From Ardenticatena maritima (GTDB lineage: Bacteria > Chloroflexota > Anaerolineae > Ardenticatenales > Ardenticatenaceae), in NCBI RefSeq assembly GCF_001306175.1, contig NZ_LGKN01000003.1, positions 372,001-436,000 of the forward strand: a stretch of 64,000 nucleotides of DNA, read 5' to 3'. This document shows, one piece after another, positions 1 to 9,079 of this stretch (within the stretch, counting starts at the first letter, position 1; the number at the start of each line of letters is the position of its first letter). The notes below the pieces were generated by a model. The model was not told the DNA's origin. It did not search any database and saw only the letters and a list, made by a program, of their open reading frames with translations. A program made the translations under genes and the position numbers.

Positions 1-894
1 TTTGAGACGTATCATTTGCCGCACGATACACGTGAGCTCGTGTATGTCGCCGACCGCTTTGCCATCAAGCCTTTGTTGCGGCTGTTCGCCAATGATGGAC
101 GTTTCTATGTCCTCGCACTCAACCTGGGGGGCGTGCGGCTGTATGAAGGCAGCAAATACACGTTGCACGAAGTCGCCGCCGAGAGCATGCCGAAGAGTTT
201 AGGTGAAATTTTGCAGTACGATGAATTTGAACGCACATTGCAATTCCACAGTGGCGTGGTTGCTCAAACTGACCGCGGGACAACCGGCTCGGTCGTCTTC
301 CACGGGCAGGGGGGCGGCGGCGATGAGAACTGGCGCAAAGAGGCAATGGTACGCTACCTCAAAGCCGTAGATGCGGGGCTTCGCGAGATGTTGGGCGCCG
401 AGCAGCCTTGGGTTGTGCTGGCTGGGGTGGCGCATTTGCGTGGTATTTTTCGCGAAGTTTCCCGCTACCCGCGCCTTGCGCCCAACGATATTGACGCGAA
501 CCCGGACACCCTCTCGTCTGACGAATTGCATGCACGCGCATACGGCATTATGCGCCCCATTTTCATGGAGCGCGAAAAGGATGCCATTGCGCTTTTTGAG
601 CACTTGCTGGGCACACAAAGCCCCCGCGCCGCCACCGAGATGCGCGAAATTGTACCGGCGGCTTATTTTGCCCGCGTTGAGGTACTCTTTGCCGATGTTG
701 ATCGCCCTGTGTGGGGGACGTTCAATCGTGAATCGGGCGATGTGAGCATCCATGCCGAACAAACGCCTGAAAGCATTGACCTTCTCGATTTTGCGGTCGT
801 CCATACGTTGCGCAACGGGGGGACAGTGTTCGCCTTGCCATCCGAGCGGATGCCCGCTACAACGACGCCTGTCGCCGCCATCTTCCGATACTGA
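1..894 (+). CDS. baeRF-family protein, 5'-truncated by window edge
   Basis: The frame is open from position 1 and ends at the TGA at 892-894, so the N-terminus lies outside the window. The visible 297 residues resemble the bacterial archaeo-eukaryotic release-factor (baeRF) families. The segments VSRYP, VPAAYFARVEVLF, TLRNGGTVFALP and the terminal AIFRY are typical of them. Members have an eRF1-like fold and sit in ribosome-associated or stress contexts, but no reaction is established for this subgroup. A bidirectional terminator follows directly. The family call rests on recall of conserved blocks, not a search. The true start cannot be seen; the TTG at 16 is not a credible start because upstream codons continue the family pattern. 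Confidence 0.75.
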   Translation, partial: FETYHLPHDTRELVYVADRFAIKPLLRLFANDGRFYVLALNLGGVRLYEGSKYTLHEVAAESMPKSLGEILQYDEFERTLQFHSGVVAQTDRGTTGSVVFHGQGGGGDENWRKEAMVRYLKAVDAGLREMLGAEQPWVVLAGVAHLRGIFREVSRYPRLAPNDIDANPDTLSSDELHARAYGIMRPIFMEREKDAIALFEHLLGTQSPRAATEMREIVPAAYFARVEVLFADVDRPVWGTFNRESGDVSIHAEQTPESIDLLDFAVVHTLRNGGTVFALPSERMPATTTPVAAIFRY

Positions 895-915
895 TGGCGC
901 ACCTGGCAACAAAAA

Positions 916-938
916 ACGGCTCTCGCACAGAGAGCCGT
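916..938. terminator. Bidirectional rho-independent terminator
   Basis: A 9-bp stem (ACGGCTCTC/GAGAGCCGT) with a GCACA loop is flanked by an A-run on the left and a T-run on the right. It lies between two converging genes and can stop transcription from both sides. Confidence 0.85.
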
Positions 939-964
939 TTTTTCATGCAGCAAAGTGGCGGGCG

Positions 965-1597
965 TCATTCGCGATTTTCAAAACGAAAACCATGCCCCCG
1001 AATGGTGAGGATATATTGATGGTCGGGGTCAATCTCGGCCAGGCGTTCGCGCAGGCGGCGCACAAGGGCGTCAATCGCCTGGTCGCTCACGTGGTCGGCT
1101 TCATGTGGCGGCCAAATCAGGCTGACAATCTCTTCGCGTTCAACAATTTCACCAGCCCGCCGAAGCAGAAGCAGCAAGAGCGTGTATTGGGCTGTGCTAA
1201 GTGGTGGTTCAAGCAATTGCCCGTTGACATACACTTCATGTGCTTCCGAATCAACATGCACGCCAATCAACCGCCCTGATTTGATAGTGGGTTGTTTGAT
1301 ATAAAAAAGCAACTCAAAATGTGGGGGAATGTAAATAAGATCGCCATTGTGGAGCGGTTGAGAGGAGTGCACACGTTCACCATTCACAAACGTTCCATTG
1401 TCGCTTCCCAAATCCTCAATCACAAATCCATCGCTTGAACGGTGAACCGAGGCATGATGTTGGGCTACATCACGATGGGCAAGCACAATATCGTTGTCAG
1501 GCCAGCGCCCAATCGTTAGCAACTCGCCATTGAGAATCCACTCATGCGGTTCTGCAAACCCGGCCTGACTTTTCAAGGCGGCAATTTCATCGAGCAT
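965..1597 (-). CDS. FHA domain - winged-helix DNA-binding regulator
   Basis: 210 residues in two domains. Residues 25-95 form a forkhead-associated (phosphothreonine-binding) domain with the GR pair at 30-31, the HHASVHR segment near 47-53 and SDNGTFVNG at 65-73. Residues 110-206 form an OmpR/PhoB-type winged helix ending in IRGHGFRF. The layout suggests a one-component regulator whose DNA binding is switched by docking to a Ser/Thr-phosphorylated partner instead of Asp phosphorylation. No kinase gene lies next to it. A GGGAG ribosome site precedes the ATG at 1597. The gene converges with the truncated baeRF gene and is followed by a strong terminator. A second FHA protein lies 3.4 kb to the right. 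The domain calls are firm; the target genes are unknown. Confidence 0.85.
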   Translation of the reverse strand: MLDEIAALKSQAGFAEPHEWILNGELLTIGRWPDNDIVLAHRDVAQHHASVHRSSDGFVIEDLGSDNGTFVNGERVHSSQPLHNGDLIYIPPHFELLFYIKQPTIKSGRLIGVHVDSEAHEVYVNGQLLEPPLSTAQYTLLLLLLRRAGEIVEREEIVSLIWPPHEADHVSDQAIDALVRRLRERLAEIDPDHQYILTIRGHGFRFENRE

Positions 1598-1703
1598 GGA
1601 AAACTCCCATCGGCACTTGCTTCATAGGTTTGACGGGTGAGTTAGGCACATGGTACCGAAAAACAAAACACTCGACAAGCCCCCGGCCTTTGCGAACATG
1701 AAA

Positions 1704-1726
1704 AAAGGGGGCGCATCGCCCCCTTT
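1704..1726 (-). terminator. Terminator of hppA
   Basis: A GC-rich stem (GGGGGCG/CGCCCCC, loop CAT) extended by A/T pairs. Read on the minus strand it is followed by a T-run (AAAAAA at 1701-1706). It lies just past the hppA stop codon. Confidence 0.85.
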
Positions 1727-1742
1727 GCCAGTCGTTTGCCTG

Positions 1743-3713
1743 TTAGATGAGCAACGGTGCCAGTACCAGCGCCACAATGCTCATCAACTTGATGAGAATG
1801 TTCAGCGACGGCCCGCTCGTGTCTTTGAAGGGGTCGCCCACTGTATCACCCACCACGGCGGCTTTGTGGGCGTCTGACCCTTTGCCGCCCAGGTTGCCTG
1901 CTTCGATGTACTTCTTCGCGTTGTCCCAGGCGCCGCCGGCGTTCGCCATGGTGACCGCCAGCATGAAGCCCGAAGCAATCGCGCCAATCAGCAAGCCGCC
2001 CAGGGCTTCCGCGCCCAGCACAAAGCCCGTCACGATGGGCGCAATCACCGCCAGTGCACCGGGCAGCATCATTTCGCGCAACGCCGATTCGGTGCTAATG
2101 CCCACACAGCGGGCGTAGTCGGGCTTGGCGGTGCCTTCCATAATGCCCGGAATTTCGCGGAATTGGCGGCGCACTTCTTCGATGATAGCGCCCGCCGCGC
2201 GACCGACCGCCGTCATGGTCAGCGATGAGAAGAGATAGGGCAACATAGCGCCAATCAGCAAACCGACAACCGTTTTTTGCGTCAGCAAGTCCACAACTTC
2301 CAGGTTGACGGCTTCGGTGTACGCAGTCATCAGCGCCAACGCCGTCAACGCCGCCGAACCAATGGCAAAGCCCTTCCCGGTAGCGGCAGTGGTGTTGCCC
2401 AGCGAGTCCAGCGCGTCGGTGCGGTTGCGCACTTCCGGCGGCAGGTGCGCCATTTCAGCAATTCCACCAGCGTTGTCCGCCACGGGGCCGTAGGCGTCGG
2501 TCGCCAGTGTAATCCCCAACGTCGAGAGCATCCCCACAGCCGCAATGGCGATACCGTAGATGCCGGCAAACTGATACGCCACAAGAACCGCCACCGCTAC
2601 AATCAACGTGGGCGGCACAGTGCTCAGCATCCCCACAGCCAAACCTTCAATGATGTTCGTAGCCGCCCCGGTGAGGCTGGCTTTGGCAATGCGTTGCGTG
2701 GGCGGGTAGGTGTAGGCGGTGAAGTATTCCGTTGAGTAGGCAATCGCCAAACCAGCCACCAAACCCGCCAGAATCGCCCACACGACATTCCAGCCCTGGT
2801 TGAGGTAGAGCGTCACGCCAATGGCGAGCACCACAAAAATCGCCGAAGCGCCATACACACCGGCGCGCAAGGCTTTCAGCAAATCTTCTTGCGAGGCGTC
2901 TTCCTTCGTGCGCACAAAGAACGTCCCGATGATTGCCGCGATAATCCCCACGCCGGCAATCCAGAAGGGGAGCGCGATGGCGTTGGTGTCTTTCAGGTTG
3001 AAAGCGCCAATCGTTGCGGCGGCAATGATTGAGCCGACATAGGACTCGAAGAGGTCAGCGCCCATACCGGCCACGTCACCCACGTTATCGCCCACGTTGT
3101 CGGCGATGACGGCGGGGTTGCGCGGGTCGTCTTCGGGAATGCCGGCTTCCACCTTCCCGACCAGGTCGGCGCCGACGTCGGCGGCTTTGGTGTAAATCCC
3201 GCCACCCACACGGGCAAACAGGGCAATGCTCGACGCCCCAAACCCGAAGCCGGCCAGCGCTTCAATGTTGCCGCCGGTAATCAGGTAGAGCAACGAGAGC
3301 ATGAGCACACCGAACCCAACGACCGAAAGCCCCATGACTGCACCGCTCGAAAAGGCGACACGCAGCGCCGGGTTCAACCCTTCACGGGCGGCCGAGGCGG
3401 TGCGCACGTTGGCGCGAACGGCAATGTTCATGCCAATAAAACCGGTCAAAGCGGATGTAATAGCCCCAACGATAAAGTTGAACGCCGTCAATGGCGCAAT
3501 CGCCACAGCCAGCAGCACTGCTACAATGACAACGAAGACGGCAAGATAAGTGTATTCGCGGCGCAAAAAGGCTGTTGCGCCTTCCTGCACAGCACTGGCA
3601 ATCTGTTGCATCTCCGGCGTGCCGGTATCTTTGGCCAAGACCTGGCGTGCCAGAACAAGCACCATCATCAAGGCCAACACACCGGCAACAAGGCCAAGCA
3701 TGACTTCGTTCAC
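1743..3713 (-). CDS. hppA: Membrane-bound ion-pumping pyrophosphatase, K+-dependent type
   Basis: 656 residues with about 16 membrane helices. The enzyme hydrolyses pyrophosphate and uses the energy to pump H+ or Na+ across the membrane. The catalytic signature is clear: [20 protein letters not shown] near 179-198 and [12 protein letters not shown] near 205-216. At the K+-discriminating site the sequence reads NTTAATGKG, with Ala443 and Gly446 where K+-independent enzymes carry Lys and Thr. This predicts a K+-dependent enzyme, the class that includes the Na+ pumps. I could not decide H+ versus Na+ from sequence. Translation starts at a GTG (3711-3713) six bases after AAGGAGG. The gene is single, with its own promoter and terminator, and diverges from a Ca2+/Na+ exchanger. 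Confidence 0.95.
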   Translation of the reverse strand: MNEVMLGLVAGVLALMMVLVLARQVLAKDTGTPEMQQIASAVQEGATAFLRREYTYLAVFVVIVAVLLAVAIAPLTAFNFIVGAITSALTGFIGMNIAVRANVRTASAAREGLNPALRVAFSSGAVMGLSVVGFGVLMLSLLYLITGGNIEALAGFGFGASSIALFARVGGGIYTKAADVGADLVGKVEAGIPEDDPRNPAVIADNVGDNVGDVAGMGADLFESYVGSIIAAATIGAFNLKDTNAIALPFWIAGVGIIAAIIGTFFVRTKEDASQEDLLKALRAGVYGASAIFVVLAIGVTLYLNQGWNVVWAILAGLVAGLAIAYSTEYFTAYTYPPTQRIAKASLTGAATNIIEGLAVGMLSTVPPTLIVAVAVLVAYQFAGIYGIAIAAVGMLSTLGITLATDAYGPVADNAGGIAEMAHLPPEVRNRTDALDSLGNTTAATGKGFAIGSAALTALALMTAYTEAVNLEVVDLLTQKTVVGLLIGAMLPYLFSSLTMTAVGRAAGAIIEEVRRQFREIPGIMEGTAKPDYARCVGISTESALREMMLPGALAVIAPIVTGFVLGAEALGGLLIGAIASGFMLAVTMANAGGAWDNAKKYIEAGNLGGKGSDAHKAAVVGDTVGDPFKDTSGPSLNILIKLMSIVALVLAPLLI

Positions 3714-3776
3714 GGTTCACCCTCCTTGTTGCTGGTTCGCATAGAATTTGAGGACACAGCGCTTGAAACGGCCGCG

Positions 3777-3805
3777 ATAATATCATACTTCAAGCAAGCG
3801 TACAA
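3777..3805 (-). promoter_or_regulatory. Promoter of hppA
   Basis: Minus-strand TTGTAC (3800-3805) and TATTAT (3777-3782) are separated by 17 bases and lie about 65 bases upstream of the hppA start codon. Confidence 0.65.
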
Positions 3806-3841
3806 GTACGGGGTGAAAAATATCACAAACGCTAAAACGCT

Positions 3842-3869
3842 TTGTCAATTTTTTTCGTATTCATATACT
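3842..3869 (+). promoter_or_regulatory. Promoter of the Ca2+/Na+ antiporter gene
   Basis: TTGTCA (3842-3847), a 16-base spacer and TATACT (3864-3869), about 45 bases before the start codon at 3914. It is back-to-back with the hppA promoter. Confidence 0.6.
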
Positions 3870-3913
3870 CGCTAACACTGTACATACCCTTCAACTCACA
3901 GGAGTGAAGCACG

Positions 3914-4885
3914 ATGGCCCTACACCTCATCCTGATTGTCATTGGCCTGGTTGGGCTCTTTTTTGGCGCTGACTGGCTGGTGAAAGGCGCGGCGCGTCTC
4001 GCGCAGTCGTTTGGCGTTTCGCCGCTGGTCATTGGCTTGACCGTTGTCGCATTTGGCACGTCAACTCCCGAATTGCTCGTGAGTTTGACGGCGGCGATAC
4101 GTGGGTCGAGTGATATTTCCATCGGCAATGTGGTTGGCTCCAACATTGCCAACATCGGCTTGATTCTGGGGCTGACCGGGCTTATTTTCCCCATCGTTGT
4201 GCATTCGCGCATTGTGCGCCGCGAATTGCCCTTGATGATTGGGATTTCGTTCGCCCTGGTGATTTTCATGTGGGATGGAAGTATCGGCCGGTTGGACGGC
4301 TTGCTGATGGTGCTGGGGTTGATTGCTTTCAATGTGGGGGCGTATTGGGAAGCCGAGCGCGGGAATGGACTGGCGGAAGAGTTCGCCGAATTTGAGGAAG
4401 TCGAGGAATTGATTGAAACGAGCGGTGAAATCAACCGCTTGCAGGAAGTCGGACGGTTGGGAGTGGGGTTGGTTGTGCTCATGATTGGTGCGCAACTGAC
4501 GGTGGACAACGCTGTGGCGATTGCGCGCGCGATTGGCGTCAGCGAGTTGGTGATTGGTGTCACGTTGGTGGCGTTTGGAACCTCGCTGCCTGAATTAGCG
4601 ACCTCGCTGGTGGCAGCGTTCCGCCGCGAAAGTGATATTTCTGTGGGGAATATCATCGGCTCGAATATCTACAACATTCTGGCGATTTTGGGGATTACGT
4701 CACTGGTACGTCCCATCAGCATTAGCCAGAATGTGCTCACGGTGCAAACACCGGTGATGTTGGCGTTTGCCATTGGGCTGTGGCCCCTGGTGTACCACGA
4801 ACACATTGACCGCAAACGCGCCGCGTTGATGTTTGCGGGATATGTGGCATACATTGTTGCGCTTTTTGTGTTCAAACCGGCTTGA
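3914..4885 (+). CDS. Calcium/sodium antiporter (CaCA family, YrbG-like)
   Basis: 323 residues, about ten membrane helices in two inverted repeats. Each repeat carries the alpha motif: GTSTPELLVSL with NVVGSNIANIG in the first half, GTSLPELATSL with NIIGSNIYNIL in the second. These Glu and Asn/Ser residues form the ion sites of the Ca2+/cation antiporter superfamily. The protein should exchange Ca2+ for Na+ (or H+) at the inner membrane. An acidic cytoplasmic loop lies between the halves near residues 150-180. A good AGGAGTG site precedes the ATG. The gene diverges from hppA. If hppA exports Na+, the two could be linked through the sodium gradient; that link is inference. Confidence 0.92.
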   Translation: MALHLILIVIGLVGLFFGADWLVKGAARLAQSFGVSPLVIGLTVVAFGTSTPELLVSLTAAIRGSSDISIGNVVGSNIANIGLILGLTGLIFPIVVHSRIVRRELPLMIGISFALVIFMWDGSIGRLDGLLMVLGLIAFNVGAYWEAERGNGLAEEFAEFEEVEELIETSGEINRLQEVGRLGVGLVVLMIGAQLTVDNAVAIARAIGVSELVIGVTLVAFGTSLPELATSLVAAFRRESDISVGNIIGSNIYNILAILGITSLVRPISISQNVLTVQTPVMLAFAIGLWPLVYHEHIDRKRAALMFAGYVAYIVALFVFKPA

Positions 4886-4950
4886 AAGTGCCTTTGTTCT
4901 GATTTACAATAGCCATTGCAGGGAGATCAATCACGGGGAGCTGCCGGGGT

Positions 4951-5526
4951 ATGGGTGAAATTGACTACTTGCTGGTCTTTATAAGCGCCGCCATTGGCTT
5001 TTTGTTTGGCGTGCTGGTGATGTGGTACACACGCCCCGGTGATGAGGCGCCTGCTTCGTGGGAGACGACCGACCAGCAGGCCATCCCCATTTCCAGCCTC
5101 ATGACAGCGCCAAACGAGGTGATAGGGCGCGCTTCATCGGTGCCCAGCCGTCAGGACCAGGCGACCGGGCAGCGTTCCGCTCCTGTGGGCGTTCTCAACG
5201 CCATTCGAGGTCCGTTGCGTGGTCAAACATTCTTGATTCGCCCCGGCACAACCTTGACGATTGGACGTGCGGATGATGCGGACATTGTCATCCGCGAAGA
5301 AGGGGTTTCGCGGTTGCATGCCCACATCACCCACCGTAATGATCCCACATCTCCTCACGAGTTCACGATTATTGATTACTCCACCAATGGCACCTTTTTG
5401 AACGGCAAGCGGATCAACGCTGTGGCCTCCTTGCAAGATGAAGACATCATCCGCATTGGGTCGAGTGAGTTTCAGTTTCGACGAGTGCGCCGCGCCATTC
5501 ACTCGCGCCCGCGTGCCGCCTTCTAG
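4951..5526 (+). CDS. Membrane-anchored FHA domain protein
   Basis: 191 residues: a short N-terminus, one membrane helix (about 5-26), a linker of about 60 residues low in hydrophobics, then a C-terminal FHA domain (about 90-180). FHA marks are TIGRADDADIVI, VSRLHAHI and STNGTFLNG. The protein probably docks to phosphothreonine-containing partners at the inner face of the membrane. It follows the antiporter by 65 bases on the same strand and its stop overlaps the stop of the converging gene by four bases. A GGGGAG run upstream is the likely ribosome site. Partner and process are unknown. Confidence 0.85.
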   Translation: MGEIDYLLVFISAAIGFLFGVLVMWYTRPGDEAPASWETTDQQAIPISSLMTAPNEVIGRASSVPSRQDQATGQRSAPVGVLNAIRGPLRGQTFLIRPGTTLTIGRADDADIVIREEGVSRLHAHITHRNDPTSPHEFTIIDYSTNGTFLNGKRINAVASLQDEDIIRIGSSEFQFRRVRRAIHSRPRAAF

Positions 5527-6644
5527 GGCCGATAGCGTGTTTGCACGGCTTGTTGCCACGCCGTGTTGAGTTCCTCAGGCGTTTGCCCGCGCCATGTTGT
5601 CAGCAGATGCTCTATTTGCTCCGATGAAGTGGCTTCGACGATTTGTGCGACCTGCCCCGTTGTTAGTCCTTCGCTCAGCAACCAGAGGTATGCGGTTGTT
5701 TGCAGGGTTGCGGGCGCTTCTCCCGACAGGACAGCGGCAAGCGGGGGGACATCTGCGCCCCATGTTTCGACTTCGCGAATGAGGGCGGTGTCGAAGAAGG
5801 GGTGCACCTCGTTCACCTGCCCCACCCAAAAACGCGCTACGGCTTGCAACGCCGCGCGTTGGCGGGGTGAAGCGGTTTCTACGGTCTGCAAAATCCCCCA
5901 GGCGATACGCGCACGCAACTCGGTTTCGGGCGCTAGGAAACCGTATGACGTCCACGGTGAGCGTGCCGCGATAAGCATGCCTTCATCCGTCTCTTGAAGC
6001 GTGACAGCCTCGAAGGGTTCCAGCGGGTCAATGGCAATCAGTAGAAGCGCCTCGTCGCGACTGCCCGTCAGGCGGCGCACATCTTCCAGGAAGGTGAAAA
6101 GGTCTGACAATGCGGGCGGGACGTCGCGCGCTTCATCCAGCCGATAGGTGATGCGGATGCCTTCGGCAAAAGGCAAAGTGGTTTGCGGACCCCACGTGGC
6201 GGTGACATTGGGGAATGTAGGTCGCCATTGCTCGCCGTCTTGCACAAAGTAGAGCCGCCAATACGCTGAAACAGGCACGCCGTCGGCGTCAAAAGTGCCG
6301 TTGAGCGAAACTTGTACAATGTTCGTCCCTTCGAGTTCAGCAACACGCTCAATGTGCCACTCCGTAAGAGGAACCCACAGGCGGCGGGGTTCGGTCGCCA
6401 GAACCGCCAGCCAGGCGGGGTCGGCGTTGGGGTCGGCCATGCTTTGCAAGGCGGCGGTGTCGCCCGCTTCCAGCGCTTCCAGGTAGGTCGCCACGTAGGG
6501 CGTGACGTTCTCGCGTGTACCGCCGACATTGCGCCCCAGGCGGACAGCCTGCCAGATGCTGCCCAGAATGGAGAGCACCAACAGCAGCAAGACCAGCACG
6601 AGCAAGCGCATATTCGCGCGTGAGCGTTCGCGTGTATCAATCAT
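5523..6644 (-). CDS. Unrecognised membrane-anchored protein
   Basis: 373 residues that I cannot assign to a family. The N-terminus is basic, followed by one long hydrophobic helix (about 13-33), so the rest is probably outside the cell membrane. The first extracytoplasmic part (about 45-150) reads like a small sheet-rich domain of the NTF2/DUF4440 type (YLEALEAGDTAALQSMADP, then VSAYWRLYFVQDGEQWRPTF); this is only a resemblance. The second half is helical and contains the W-rich C-terminus LLTTWRGQTPEELNTAWQQAV, similar in style to the end of peptidase-MA-like proteins but without a visible HExxH. GAGGG precedes the ATG at 6644. Confidence 0.7.
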   Translation of the reverse strand: MIDTRERSRANMRLLVLVLLLLVLSILGSIWQAVRLGRNVGGTRENVTPYVATYLEALEAGDTAALQSMADPNADPAWLAVLATEPRRLWVPLTEWHIERVAELEGTNIVQVSLNGTFDADGVPVSAYWRLYFVQDGEQWRPTFPNVTATWGPQTTLPFAEGIRITYRLDEARDVPPALSDLFTFLEDVRRLTGSRDEALLLIAIDPLEPFEAVTLQETDEGMLIAARSPWTSYGFLAPETELRARIAWGILQTVETASPRQRAALQAVARFWVGQVNEVHPFFDTALIREVETWGADVPPLAAVLSGEAPATLQTTAYLWLLSEGLTTGQVAQIVEATSSEQIEHLLTTWRGQTPEELNTAWQQAVQTRYRP

Positions 6645-6686
6645 CTGCTTCCCTCAATCCGAAAGGTTCAAGCCACCGACAAACCA

Positions 6687-6718
6687 AAACCTGACAGGTG
6701 GCGGCACCCGTCAGGTTT
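6687..6718 (-). terminator. Hairpin with ACCTGACAGGT core, likely terminator
   Basis: AAACCTGAC and GTCAGGTTT pair around an inner GGTG/CACC stem with one mismatch. It lies about 60 bases beyond the stop of the GlsB-like gene, which is transcribed towards it. No long T-run follows on either strand. The same core occurs in other intergenic hairpins of this window. Confidence 0.55.
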
Positions 6719-6779
6719 CAGAAACGGCTCACACTATAAGCAGAATGGCGCGACTGTCGAACGTGGTATGCTTGTTTGC

Positions 6780-7028
6780 TTAGCGTCGGCGGAAAATTGC
6801 CAGCAACAGAACCGCACCAATAAAAGCGGTCAGGAAACTGGCGAAAATGCCCGGGCGTGTGTGAAAGCCCGCCAATCGGAGCAAGAACCCGCCAACAATC
6901 CCACCGACGATGCCAAGCAGGATATTCGTCAAGCAGCCCTGGCGGTCATCTGTGCCCATGACGACACTGGCAGCCCAACCGGCCAGACCGCCAATCAAAA
7001 TCCACATCAAAAATCCAAGGCAACCCAT
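6780..7028 (-). CDS. GlsB/YeaQ/YmgE family stress-response membrane protein
   Basis: 82 residues with three glycine-rich membrane helices: FLMWILIGGLAGWAASVVMG, then ILLGIVGGIVGGFLL, then FLTAFIGAVLLLAIF and a basic RRR end. This matches the transglycosylase-associated (GlsB/YeaQ/YmgE) family, small inner-membrane proteins often induced by stress. The start at 7028 is chosen because GAGGAGG stands six bases before it and the family begins at MGxLxFLxWIL. An upstream in-frame ATG at 7124 would add 32 residues unlike the family and is rejected. Confidence 0.85.
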   Translation of the reverse strand: MGCLGFLMWILIGGLAGWAASVVMGTDDRQGCLTNILLGIVGGIVGGFLLRLAGFHTRPGIFASFLTAFIGAVLLLAIFRRR

Positions 7029-7181
7029 AGCGTCCTCCTCGTTGTGTTGGGAATGTGTGGGAGCAACGCCCCACATGCGAATATACGCGAGGCGAGCGGC
7101 GGCTGTTTCACCCCCTTCTTCCATTTGCCGCGCGTTCCATTTTTCGATAGTATGCCTTGCTAACTAATCTTGTCAACAAGA

Positions 7182-7532
7182 ATGCCTATGACCACACCAG
7201 CGAAAGAACCCAAGCCCAAACAACTTATCGTTGACCCCAAGCGCGCGCTCATGTACGTGCGTTGGCAAGATGACCATGAAAGCCTCATCCCGCTGCATGT
7301 GGTGCGCGAAGCCTGCCCATGCGCCTTTTGCGAGCAGGCGCGTCGTCGCCTGGCGCAGGGCGAGCCCGATGAGACGTTTTCGCGCGCCAGTATCGAACCG
7401 ACGGCGGTGAGCGAAGCGGGCAATTATGCGCTTCACATCTACTGGGCGGATGGGCACAGCGGCGGCTACTACACATGGTCGCTTTTGCGCTCGTTGTGCC
7501 CATGTGAAGCGTGCCAGGCGTCGCGTTCGTGA
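7182..7532 (+). CDS. DUF971 domain protein
   Basis: About 116 residues. The pattern RALMYVRWQDDHESLIPLHVVREACPC, then YALHIYWADGHSGGYYTWSLLRSLCPCEAC is that of DUF971, the small domain also found at the N-terminus of gamma-butyrobetaine hydroxylases and near Fe-S cluster (Mrp/ApbC) genes. Paired cysteines at both ends (CPCAFC, CPCEAC) could bind a metal. No clear ribosome site is visible. The ATG at 7182 is preferred, but a TTG at 7170 and an ATG at 7188 are possible. It lies 38 bases upstream of tldD on the same strand. Confidence 0.8.
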   Translation: MPMTTPAKEPKPKQLIVDPKRALMYVRWQDDHESLIPLHVVREACPCAFCEQARRRLAQGEPDETFSRASIEPTAVSEAGNYALHIYWADGHSGGYYTWSLLRSLCPCEACQASRS

Positions 7533-7570
7533 CGTACCGAATTCTATCAACCGAACAAAGGAGTTCTCCC

Positions 7571-9034
7571 ATGCAAGACCTTGTTCAGCGCGCTGTGGAT
7601 ACGGCTGTTGCCCTTGGCGCGCAGTACGCCGATGCGCGAATCGTCCACCAGCGGCACCAAAACATTCTCGTGCGGAACAGCGCCGTCGAAACGTTGCAGG
7701 AAACCGAAAGCCTCGGTTTGGGCGTGCGGGTGGTCGTAGATGGCGCGTGGGGGTTTAGCGCCAGCCATCTGCTCACCCCCCAGGAAATTGACCGCGTCGC
7801 CGCCGAGGCGGTGCGCATCGCCCGCGCCAGCGCCCGCGTACACAAACAACCTGTGCGGCTTGGTCCACCGGTAACCTCGCGCGGCTTCTACCAGACCCCC
7901 ATTGAGGAAGACCCCTTTGCGGTGTCGCTGGAAGAAAAAATCGCCCTTCTTCTGGAAGCCGATACCGCTATGCGCCGTGTCAATGGCGTGCGCATCACGC
8001 TTGCGAAACTTGCCGCCATGCGTGAACATAAATTCTTCGCCAACAGTGAAGGGGCGCTCACCGAGCAGGTGCTCTACGAGAGCGGCGGCGGCATTCAAGC
8101 CATTGCCGTGGGGAATGGCGACGTCCAGCAGCGCAGTTATCCGGGGTTGTTTGCCCAGCAACAAGTCACGGGGGGCTTTGAGCATGTCCGCCGCCTTGAC
8201 CTGGTGGGCAATGCCGAGCGCATTGCGCATGAAGCCGTTGAATTGCTGCATGCGCCGGTGGCACCGAGCGGGACGTTCGACGTGATTATTGACTCAACGC
8301 AGTTGGCGCTTCAAGTCCATGAAAGTTGTGGGCATCCTATCGAACTCGACCGCGTCTTTGGCACCGAAGCGGCGTTTGCCGGCACCAGTTTCCTCACGCC
8401 CGACAGGCTCTACACGTTGCGCTACGGGAGCGACGTCGTCAATATCGTTGCCGACGCCACCGCGCCGCTGGGGTTGGGCACCTTTGGCTGGGACGATGAA
8501 GGTGTGCCCGCGCAACGGGTGGATATCGTGCGCAACGGGCTCTTTGTGGGCTATTTGACCAGCCGCGAGACGGCACAACAATTGCACGAAATTGTGCCGA
8601 ATGCGCCCCCCACCAGCAACGGCACCATGCGCGCCGATGGGTGGAACCGCATCCCTCTCATTCGTATGACCAACATCAACCTCGAACCGGGGACATGGCG
8701 GCTTGAAGATTTGATTGCCGACACCGAGCATGGGCTCTATCTTGAAATGAACCGCTCATGGAGCATTGACGATAAGCGGCTCAACTTCCAATTTGGGGTA
8801 GAAGTCTGCCGCGAAATCAAAAACGGGAAACTTGGGCAACTCTACAAGAACGCGAATTACACCGGCATCACCCCTGAATTTTGGAGCGCGTGCGACGCCG
8901 TCTGCAACGCAGACTACTGGACACTCTGGGGCGTCACCAACTGCGGCAAAGGGCAACCCATGCAACTCAGCCATGTGGGGCATGGCGCTGCCCCCGCCCG
9001 TTTCCGCGGTATCCGCGTCTTCGGCACCCAGTAA
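7571..9034 (+). CDS. tldD: Metalloprotease TldD
   Basis: 487 residues, catalytic subunit of the TldD/TldE (PmbA) protease that degrades unfolded peptides and matures some RiPPs. The zinc site is visible as HESCGH at 250-255, the family's HExxxH motif, followed by PIELDR. AAAGGAG lies eight bases before the ATG at 7571, which decides against the longer frame opening at 7511. The partner gene follows after 45 bases, giving the usual heterodimer pair. No RiPP precursor is visible nearby, so the substrate is unknown. Confidence 0.93.
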   Translation: MQDLVQRAVDTAVALGAQYADARIVHQRHQNILVRNSAVETLQETESLGLGVRVVVDGAWGFSASHLLTPQEIDRVAAEAVRIARASARVHKQPVRLGPPVTSRGFYQTPIEEDPFAVSLEEKIALLLEADTAMRRVNGVRITLAKLAAMREHKFFANSEGALTEQVLYESGGGIQAIAVGNGDVQQRSYPGLFAQQQVTGGFEHVRRLDLVGNAERIAHEAVELLHAPVAPSGTFDVIIDSTQLALQVHESCGHPIELDRVFGTEAAFAGTSFLTPDRLYTLRYGSDVVNIVADATAPLGLGTFGWDDEGVPAQRVDIVRNGLFVGYLTSRETAQQLHEIVPNAPPTSNGTMRADGWNRIPLIRMTNINLEPGTWRLEDLIADTEHGLYLEMNRSWSIDDKRLNFQFGVEVCREIKNGKLGQLYKNANYTGITPEFWSACDAVCNADYWTLWGVTNCGKGQPMQLSHVGHGAAPARFRGIRVFGTQ

Positions 9035-9079
9035 TGCCGGGAACATGCAGGCAAAACGTGAAGGACAAAGGAGCCACCC

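Noticed and set aside
3832-4656. A 274-codon minus-strand frame opposite the antiporter gene
   Set aside because: Ser/Thr/Asn/Pro-rich shadow of membrane-helix codons; the plus-strand protein has intact CaCA repeats.
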